Shown here in pieces: positions 6,381 to 10,871 of a stretch of DNA of 10,871 nucleotides. The number at the start of each line of letters is the position of its first letter. Positions within the stretch are counted from its first letter, which is position 1. The stretch spans positions 1-10,871 of the forward strand of contig CABUAQ010000070.1 in assembly GCA_902489575.1 (NCBI GenBank), given 5' to 3'. Under the pieces are notes generated by a model that saw only the letters and a list, made by a program, of their open reading frames with translations, did not search any database and was not told where the DNA came from. The position numbers were made by a program, and so were the translations under genes. Source of the DNA: an uncultured bacterium. GTDB taxonomy: Bacteria; Cyanobacteriota; Vampirovibrionia; Gastranaerophilales; Gastranaerophilaceae.

Positions 6381-6418
6381 GAATTGCCACGGTCACTTTG
6401 CTCCTTTGCAATGACAAA
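6381..6418 (-). repeat. Dispersed short repeat, copy 2 (inverted relative to copy 1)
   Basis: Read on the minus strand it begins TTTGTCATTGC and ends AGTGACCGTGGCAATTC. It matches 4109-4145 with four substitutions and one single-base indel near the end. It sits just after the terminator. The two copies face each other across the gloA-murA block, 2.2 kb apart. Confidence 0.8.
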
Positions 6419-6526
6419 TAAAATTACAACCCAGCTGAACAATAAATCCCTGTAAATCCGAAATATTATACAAAAATACAACTCAATACATCTATAATAA
6501 ATATACCAACAGGATTAAAATAAAAA
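6419..6526. other. AT-rich spacer with nothing identified
   Basis: Between repeat copy 2 and the 3' end of tRNA-Cys. I see no convincing reading frame, hairpin terminator or paired promoter elements on either strand. The bases just beyond the tRNA 3' end give a T-run on the minus strand without a stem before it. Confidence 0.5.
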
Positions 6527-6598
6527 AGGCGACACCCAGATTCGAACTGGGGAATAAAAGCTTTGCAGGCTTCTGCCTTACCACTTGGCCATGTCGCC
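6527..6598 (-). tRNA. tRNA-Cys (anticodon GCA)
   Basis: A 72-base cloverleaf on the minus strand. The 7-bp acceptor stem is GGCGACA with TGTCGCC. The D arm has GCC/GGC around a loop containing GG. The anticodon stem is GAAGC/GCTTT (one G-U pair) with loop CTGCAAA, so the anticodon is GCA. The variable loop has 5 bases, and the T arm is CCCAG-TTCGAAT-CTGGG. The discriminator base is U, as required by cysteinyl-tRNA synthetase. CCA is not encoded (TTT follows), so the end must be added by a nucleotidyltransferase. Confidence 0.97.
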
Positions 6599-6615
6599 TC
6601 ACCCTTCGTATTATA

Positions 6616-6644
6616 AATATACGCAAGACATATCAATATGTCAA
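6616..6644 (-). promoter_or_regulatory. Promoter of tRNA-Cys
   Basis: On the minus strand TTGACA (6644-6639) is followed after 17 bases by TATATT (6621-6616). Transcription would start about 11 bases before the tRNA. A better hexamer, TATAAT, at 6615-6610 is 23 bases from the -35 and less likely. The -35 begins 3 bases after the protease stop codon. Confidence 0.65.
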
Positions 6645-6646
6645 GG

Positions 6647-7936
6647 TCAATAACTTGAACTTATCATATCTTCCATCAAATCTTTTGCTGTTTCAAGCTG
6701 TGCATCCCTCTTTTGCAAAATATCAGATTTTGTTAAAGGAAGTACAATATCAGGATTAATACCAAGTTTATTTATATCTTTACCCTTTGGTGTAAGATAT
6801 TTTGCGATAGTAAGATTCAAACCTGTTTGGTTTGGCATAGGAATAATTTTTTGCACCATACCTTTGCCATAAGTCTTTGTTCCAATAAGCTTTGCTCGAT
6901 GATAATCTTTCATCGCACCTGAAAAAATCTCACTTGCAGAAGCACTTGCGCCATCTACTAATAAAATCACAGGTTTATTGATATTTATATTGTTATCTTG
7001 GGCCATAATATCATAATGAAAGCCGTTTCTGCCAACAATACTGACTATTTTACCTTTTGGTATAAAAAGATTTGTTACAAAGACCGCGTTTGGCAATAAT
7101 CCGCCTGTATTTCCACGAAGATCAATAATAAGCCCCCTTGAATTGTCAGTGTTTTCAAGAGCTTCCAAAAACTCATTAGGAGTAGAATTACTGATAAAAC
7201 TGGAAATTTGGATATATCCAATATTTTTATCTATTGAACTTTTAACTGTTTTTATCGTAAATTCTTTTCTGATAATTTTTTTCTTTATAAGTTCATTATT
7301 ACGTAAAACATCAATGCTTACAAATGTATTGATAGGACCCTTAACAAGATTAGATACTTCTGCAAGCGAAAGTCCGCTAACTTTTTTACCATCAATTGAC
7401 ATGATAATATCATTAACTTTGAGATCCGCAAATTGTGCAGGAGTTTCGTCAATTACACTGATAATTTTTATTTTACCTGAATCATTAATAATGTTAACTC
7501 CAATACCTGAAATTTTTGCAGTAATAGAATTATTCTGTTCTGCAAATTCATCTTTTGTCAAAAATCTCGAATAAGGATCATCCAATGATGCAAGCATTGT
7601 TTCTATGGCAACTTTAGCATCTGCTTCTGTTTTAATTTTACCTTTATATCTGGTTTTCCATCTTACCCAGTATTGCTTGTTAAAATTTGGATCATAATAT
7701 TCATTTTTAACTATCTGCCAGGCATTATCAAAGAGTTTTTGAGGCGACACCTGTGTTGTATCAACACTTTTCTGTTCAACATTCAGCATCGGATTATGAT
7801 TGTTCAGATAAAGGGAATTTATCCCAAACAGTGTAATTACCGATGCAACAAAAAGTATAACTGCTTTGATCCTTCTTCTCATATTGTTATTTAACATCAA
7901 GGATTTTTCATAATCAATATACTTTTTTAGTAACAT
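6647..7936 (-). CDS. S41-family carboxyl-terminal processing protease (CtpA/Prc-like), membrane-anchored
   Basis: A 429-residue S41 serine protease with a PDZ domain. Residues 20-24 are basic and 25-43 hydrophobic, acting as a signal anchor or signal peptide, so the enzyme works outside the cytoplasmic membrane. An N-terminal cap domain (about 65-135) contains 'LDDPYSRFLTKDEF'. The PDZ domain (about 138-220) contains 'GIGVNI' and 'DIIMSIDGKKVSG'. The catalytic domain follows with 'IDLRGNTGGLL' (271-281), 'DGASASASEIFSGAMKDY' (328-345) and 'GTKTYGKGMVQ' (352-362). Nucleophile S333 and general base K358 are 25 residues apart, as in E. coli Prc, with D344 also in place. Such proteases trim C-termini of exported proteins, often peptidoglycan hydrolases or their partners. 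It starts 20 bases after the HExxH gene, hence the same operon. The start is uncertain: ATG 7936, 7897 and 7882 all lack a clear Shine-Dalgarno, and 7882 would give a conventional signal peptide. Confidence 0.94.
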   Translation of the reverse strand: MLLKKYIDYEKSLMLNNNMRRRIKAVILFVASVITLFGINSLYLNNHNPMLNVEQKSVDTTQVSPQKLFDNAWQIVKNEYYDPNFNKQYWVRWKTRYKGKIKTEADAKVAIETMLASLDDPYSRFLTKDEFAEQNNSITAKISGIGVNIINDSGKIKIISVIDETPAQFADLKVNDIIMSIDGKKVSGLSLAEVSNLVKGPINTFVSIDVLRNNELIKKKIIRKEFTIKTVKSSIDKNIGYIQISSFISNSTPNEFLEALENTDNSRGLIIDLRGNTGGLLPNAVFVTNLFIPKGKIVSIVGRNGFHYDIMAQDNNININKPVILLVDGASASASEIFSGAMKDYHRAKLIGTKTYGKGMVQKIIPMPNQTGLNLTIAKYLTPKGKDINKLGINPDIVLPLTKSDILQKRDAQLETAKDLMEDMISSSY

Positions 7937-7956
7937 AAGTATTTATTCAAAAATCT

Positions 7957-8643
7957 TTATAAATTTTCAAATCCTGGAGAATATGAAGGAAGATTTTTGT
8001 ATCCTTCATTTTGTATCACAACTTTTTTAATATACTTATTCGTGTAATTACCTTTTTCCAAAAGTTGTTTTAACTTATTTTCTCTTACTACAAGCGGATG
8101 TTCTGTCTGGTTACTTTCAGGATAAATTTTTAAAATATCATCCCAAACAAAAGCCTCCATTGTCCAGGCATAAGTTTCTTCTGCCAGTGAATTAAATTCA
8201 TCCTGATGGAGTGCTTCATGTGATAATAATGCGGCAATAGCACCTGCAGGAGCATCTTTATGACGGTTGCTTATGTAAATAAAAAGTCTTTTACCTTTTT
8301 TCCAACCTAAAGCATCAAATGTTGCATATTCCTGATTAATTTGTCCAAGATCTCTAAACTCAATTCTTATCGGTCTTTCAGATAAGTTGTTACCCAAAAT
8401 TGCATTCCTTGAGAACATACCCTCCGTTTCTTTAAGCATATCAAGTGCTACATAAAACACTTCATCATCCCCTACAGTTTTATAACTCGGTGTAATTTGT
8501 TTAATATATTCTGGAGTATATTTTGCAGGATACTGGTGAGGAACTGTTGTTTCCGCAACTTTTACTGCAAAGGAATTGCTTGTTATTGCGACCACAACAG
8601 CTACAGCTGCAAGGGTTTTTGTTATAAATTTTCCTACTTCCAT
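7957..8643 (-). CDS. Exported protein with HExxH motif, putative zinc metallopeptidase
   Basis: A 228-residue protein with a clear signal peptide: K5, a hydrophobic core at about 9-22 and likely cleavage after 'SNSFA' near residue 26. The mature part contains 'ALLSHEALHQDEFNSLAEETYAW' over 138-160. HEALH (142-146) is an HExxH zinc site, and the EE pair at 155-156, nine or ten residues on, could give the third ligand. The segment before it, 'GKRLFIYISNRHKDAPAGAIAALL', resembles the strand and helix that usually precede such a site. A Glu ligand at this spacing is short for typical gluzincins, so the fold is uncertain and I assign no known family. A ribosome binding site GGAGA (8654-8650) lies 6 bases before the ATG. 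It is the first gene of a two-gene unit with the S41 protease. I infer a periplasmic or cell-surface peptidase; a non-catalytic lipoprotein-like role is possible. Confidence 0.85.
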   Translation of the reverse strand: MEVGKFITKTLAAVAVVVAITSNSFAVKVAETTVPHQYPAKYTPEYIKQITPSYKTVGDDEVFYVALDMLKETEGMFSRNAILGNNLSERPIRIEFRDLGQINQEYATFDALGWKKGKRLFIYISNRHKDAPAGAIAALLSHEALHQDEFNSLAEETYAWTMEAFVWDDILKIYPESNQTEHPLVVRENKLKQLLEKGNYTNKYIKKVVIQNEGYKNLPSYSPGFENL

Positions 8644-8664
8644 TTTCTGTCTCCGATTAGCTTA

Positions 8665-8688
8665 TCAATATAATAAGTATTATATTGA
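8665..8688. promoter_or_regulatory. 24-bp palindrome over the protease-operon promoter (possible operator)
   Basis: TCAATATAATA and TATTATATTGA are perfect 11-bp inverted arms around a 2-base AG centre. The palindrome covers the minus-strand -10 TATAAT (8684-8679), the usual place for a repressor. It has no T-run and no G+C-rich stem, so it is a poor terminator. Confidence 0.5.
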
Positions 8689-8706
8689 CATGTTATTAAA
8701 AATCAA
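8679..8706 (-). promoter_or_regulatory. Promoter of the HExxH-S41 protease unit
   Basis: On the minus strand TTGATT (8706-8701) is followed after 16 bases by TATAAT (8684-8679), placing transcription start near 8672, about 29 bases before the ATG. Confidence 0.6.
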
Positions 8707-8725
8707 AAATTTTCGAATCATTTTA

Positions 8726-10300
8726 TTATTTATTTACTTTTCTACACAATTTAACAAGTTCAGAATATTTGAATTTATATTCATTTGAATTATCAATATT
8801 TGCTGCCTCTGAAGCATATTCCAGCGCTGTTTTATAATCCTGTTTTATTTCATAAAATTCACTCATTCTAATATAATATTCAGGATTATTTAAATCATGT
8901 AAAATAGCACGTTTCATACATTCTATTGCTTCATCTAAATCATTTGTTTTTTCTCTTACAAGTGCAAGATAATAATACCCCTGCGCGCAATTTATATCAA
9001 GAGCTATGACTTCTTGAGCATAATCCTTCGCTAATTCGTAATCCTGTTTTAATAATGCAGTTTTTGCCCCAAGAATATTACCTAAAATGTAATTAGGATT
9101 TATTGCAAGAATCTTATCAGCAAATTCAAGTGCTTTATCATAATTTTTTTCTTTTATATAAATTTCAGCTAAATCACTTAAATAATTAAGATTGTCAGGA
9201 TTATGCCCGATAACGTTATTTACAAGCTCCTCCGCTTTATTAAAAATATTTAATTCAGTATAAATTCTACTCAGTGAAATCTTTGTAAAATCATCGTCAA
9301 AACCTTTTTTAATATTATCTTCAAGAATTTTTTGAGCACCAATAAAATCTTTATTTTGGGCTGCTAACAACGCTTTCAAAACTTTTGATTGAGGGTGATC
9401 AGGATTTATATCCAAAATTGCGTCTACTTCTTTTTGAGCTTTTGCAAAGTCTTTTTTATCAAAATACAAGTATGCCATTGAATATCTGTAATCTATATTA
9501 TCAGGACTTATATAAAGTGCCTTTGAATAAGCCTTTTGGGCTTCTTCTATCCAACCGTTGTAAAAATATGCATTAGCAAGATTGTAATAATACTTTGCGT
9601 TCGATTTATCTATATTAACAGCTTTAGAAAAACATTTTATAGCTTCAATAAAATTCATGTTCTCTAAATCAAACAAGCCAAGATAATTTAATATCTCCGG
9701 ATTTTGAGAATTTTTTCCAATACGTGAAAAAATTTCTTCTGCCCCTTCTAAATCTCCTCCGTCAAACAAAATTTTACCTTCCAACAAAAGAACTTTTTCA
9801 TCATTATTATCACATTCAGCCAAAAATTCCTTTGCCTTATCAATTTCACCATTAGAATAAAACGCATTGGCACATTCTATTTTTACCTCAGAATTAAAAT
9901 ATTCTGAATTCTTATATTTATCAATTTCACAAAATAATTTTAAATCAATTAAAACTTTTATTAAGTCTTTTAGATAACGTGAACCTGGTACATTATTAAA
10001 AAGTTTCTCACTAATATTCAACACACTGTCCAAATCACCCAAACGCTGTTTTATAATTCTTGTCAGTTGTAAACTTAATTCATGCCTGCTATCTAATTGA
10101 AGCGCCTTTTCTAAATATTGAAGTGCACGGGTATAATTATTTATTAAAAAATATAATTCACCAATTTGATAAAGAATTTCAATATTATCGTTTTCAAGCT
10201 CTAACGCTTTATAAAGCATTTCTATTGCACGTTTATAACTCTTTAACTCTTTGAGTTCAAAAGCTTGTTTTATATATTCCAGACTTTGAGTATTTTCCAT
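8726..10300 (-). CDS. Tetratricopeptide repeat (TPR) protein
   Basis: A 524-residue protein made almost wholly of about 13 degenerate TPR units. Clear ones lie near residues 5-36, 40-71, 203-234, 237-268, 271-302, 371-402, 405-436, 439-470 and 473-504, each with the 34-residue pattern of Gly/Ala at position 8, an aromatic near 11 and Ala at 20, for example 'YYNLANAYFYNGWIEEAQKAYSKALYISPDN'. The stretch near 95-200 is more divergent. There is no signal peptide, membrane segment or fused enzyme domain, so it is probably a cytoplasmic scaffold that binds partner proteins. The ATG follows the FtsB/DivIC-like gene by 14 bases, with a weak GGAT ribosome site, so both are one operon and may act together. 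The next gene downstream has its own promoter. No specific role can be read from the repeats. Confidence 0.92.
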   Translation of the reverse strand: MENTQSLEYIKQAFELKELKSYKRAIEMLYKALELENDNIEILYQIGELYFLINNYTRALQYLEKALQLDSRHELSLQLTRIIKQRLGDLDSVLNISEKLFNNVPGSRYLKDLIKVLIDLKLFCEIDKYKNSEYFNSEVKIECANAFYSNGEIDKAKEFLAECDNNDEKVLLLEGKILFDGGDLEGAEEIFSRIGKNSQNPEILNYLGLFDLENMNFIEAIKCFSKAVNIDKSNAKYYYNLANAYFYNGWIEEAQKAYSKALYISPDNIDYRYSMAYLYFDKKDFAKAQKEVDAILDINPDHPQSKVLKALLAAQNKDFIGAQKILEDNIKKGFDDDFTKISLSRIYTELNIFNKAEELVNNVIGHNPDNLNYLSDLAEIYIKEKNYDKALEFADKILAINPNYILGNILGAKTALLKQDYELAKDYAQEVIALDINCAQGYYYLALVREKTNDLDEAIECMKRAILHDLNNPEYYIRMSEFYEIKQDYKTALEYASEAANIDNSNEYKFKYSELVKLCRKVNK

Positions 10301-10314
10301 AATTTTATCCGTTT

Positions 10315-10788
10315 CTATTCTTCAACAACTTCTTGAGGAATGTATATTTTTCCGGCAGGTATTGTTTGTTTTTCCGTTTTTCTAAAGAATGGAAAACCTT
10401 TAAATTCCCATTTCTTCTTTTGCTTCTTTGGTTCTTCAACTTTTTTATTTATAATTATCAGAACTTCATCTTCGCCTGCCATTTTAAGGTTATTTCTGGC
10501 AATTCCTTCAAGACTGTTATCTGATGTTACTACTTTCTTTTCAGATTTCAAGTCAGCATTTCTTGATTTTGCTTGCTTTAAAAGATTCTCAAGAGTAACA
10601 ACCTTGCCCTGATAAGAAACTATTTTACTAACATTCAATATTGCTCCATATCCGATTTGAATTAAACAATAAATTAAAATAACAGTAAAAAAAGAATAAT
10701 AAAACTCTGTTTTTCTATTGTTTCTGCGTTTTCTTTTTTTTACGTTATTACTTTTATTTTTATTTACCTCAATTTGTTCCGGTGTCAA
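10315..10788 (-). CDS. FtsB/DivIC-like septum formation initiator protein
   Basis: A 157-residue single-pass membrane protein. A strongly basic cytoplasmic tail (residues 10-27, rich in K, R and N) leads to a transmembrane helix (about 29-51). A short coiled coil follows (about 55-86, 'VVTLENLLKQAKSRNADLKSEKK'), then 'SLEGIARNNLKMAGEDEVLIII' (92-113), which matches the end of the FtsB/DivIC domain (family pattern: IE-x-x-AR-x-x-L-x-M-x-x-x-x-E). FtsB/DivIC joins FtsL and FtsQ/DivIB outside the membrane to activate septal peptidoglycan synthesis. About 44 residues follow the domain, basic and then ending in 'PAGKIYIPQEVVEE'; FtsB proteins usually stop near 100-120. The start is TTG, as no Met occurs before the domain end and AGAGGGA stands 7 bases upstream. 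It is first in an operon with the TPR gene. Confidence 0.85.
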   Translation of the reverse strand: MTPEQIEVNKNKSNNVKKRKRRNNRKTEFYYSFFTVILIYCLIQIGYGAILNVSKIVSYQGKVVTLENLLKQAKSRNADLKSEKKVVTSDNSLEGIARNNLKMAGEDEVLIIINKKVEEPKKQKKKWEFKGFPFFRKTEKQTIPAGKIYIPQEVVEE

Positions 10789-10795
10789 TATTATA

Positions 10796-10802
10796 TCCCT
10801 CT
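10796..10802 (-). promoter_or_regulatory. Ribosome binding site of the FtsB/DivIC-like gene (TTG start)
   Basis: AGAGGGA on the minus strand, 7 bases before TTG 10788, decides the start, since there is no ATG upstream of the membrane segment. Confidence 0.65.
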
Positions 10803-10808
10803 TATTTG

Positions 10809-10814
10809 ATTATA
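10809..10814 (-). promoter_or_regulatory. -10 element before the FtsB/DivIC-like gene
   Basis: TATAAT (10814-10809) on the minus strand would start transcription near 10802, giving a leader of about 14 bases. No good -35 is visible 16-18 bases upstream, so the assignment is tentative. Confidence 0.4.
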
Positions 10815-10871
10815 AACTAAACTTATTTCAAAGATATAAATATTTTTATAAATTTACAATTTAAAGTTTGT

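Noticed and set aside
6610..6615. TATAAT as the main -10 of tRNA-Cys
   Set aside because: It is 23 bases from TTGACA; TATATT at 6616-6621 gives a 17-base spacer, so the upstream box is preferred, though both might be used.
7143..7574. 143-codon plus-strand frame opposite the S41 protease
   Set aside because: It is the complement of conserved PDZ and protease codons, hydrophobic only as a by-product, with no ribosome site or promoter.
8665..8688. The palindrome as a terminator for the TPR gene
   Set aside because: The stem is nearly all A-T and no T-run follows on the minus strand, so the operator reading is preferred.
1..10871. CRISPR array, insertion sequence, phage genes, riboswitch or toxin-antitoxin pair
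   Set aside because: No regularly spaced repeats, transposase, phage-like gene or leader long enough for a riboswitch was found; genes are dense and mostly housekeeping.

Overview
This is a low-GC (roughly one third G+C) bacterial chromosome segment with the standard code: TGA, TAA and TAG all act as stops. Gene content is free-living bacterial: peptidoglycan synthesis (MurA), an FtsB/DivIC-like division protein, HisRS, a CtpA-type protease and surface-glycan enzymes. There is no phage or insertion sequence. The AT-rich style and the small duplicated RWYDxDP protein after murA are reminiscent of gut Candidatus Gastranaerophilales/Melainabacteria (Vampirovibrionia). That is an impression from memory, not a search result, and another low-GC phylum is possible.

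Layout. (1) Bases 1-2802, plus strand: the end of a surface-glycan cluster. It holds the 3' end of a LicD-family transferase, a class V PLP aminotransferase, a TagD-like cytidylyltransferase and a family 2 glycosyltransferase, tightly packed as one operon. Together they suggest making an amino-bearing small phosphate or phosphonate, activating it with CTP and transferring it to a glycan. (2) 2812-4093, minus: hisS, convergent with the cluster, read from a consensus promoter that appears to give a leaderless mRNA. (3) 4109-6370, plus: gloA (glyoxalase I), murA and a small unknown protein with a duplicated RWYDxDP motif, closed by a strong intrinsic terminator. Two copies of a short dispersed repeat in opposite orientation flank this block. 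(4) 6527-6644, minus: tRNA-Cys(GCA) with its own promoter. (5) 6647-8706, minus: an exported HExxH protein and an S41/CtpA-like protease as a two-gene unit, with an 11+11 bp palindrome over the promoter. (6) 8726-10814, minus: an FtsB/DivIC-like membrane protein followed by a 524-residue TPR protein, probably one operon.

The only gap over 300 bases between protein genes is 6310-6646. It contains the terminator, repeat copy 2, the tRNA gene and its promoter; about 6419-6526 holds nothing I can name. The candidates for something less described are the glycan-decoration cassette with its atypical cytidylyltransferase, the duplicated RWYDxDP protein, the HExxH/S41 pair under a palindromic promoter, and the leaderless hisS promoter.
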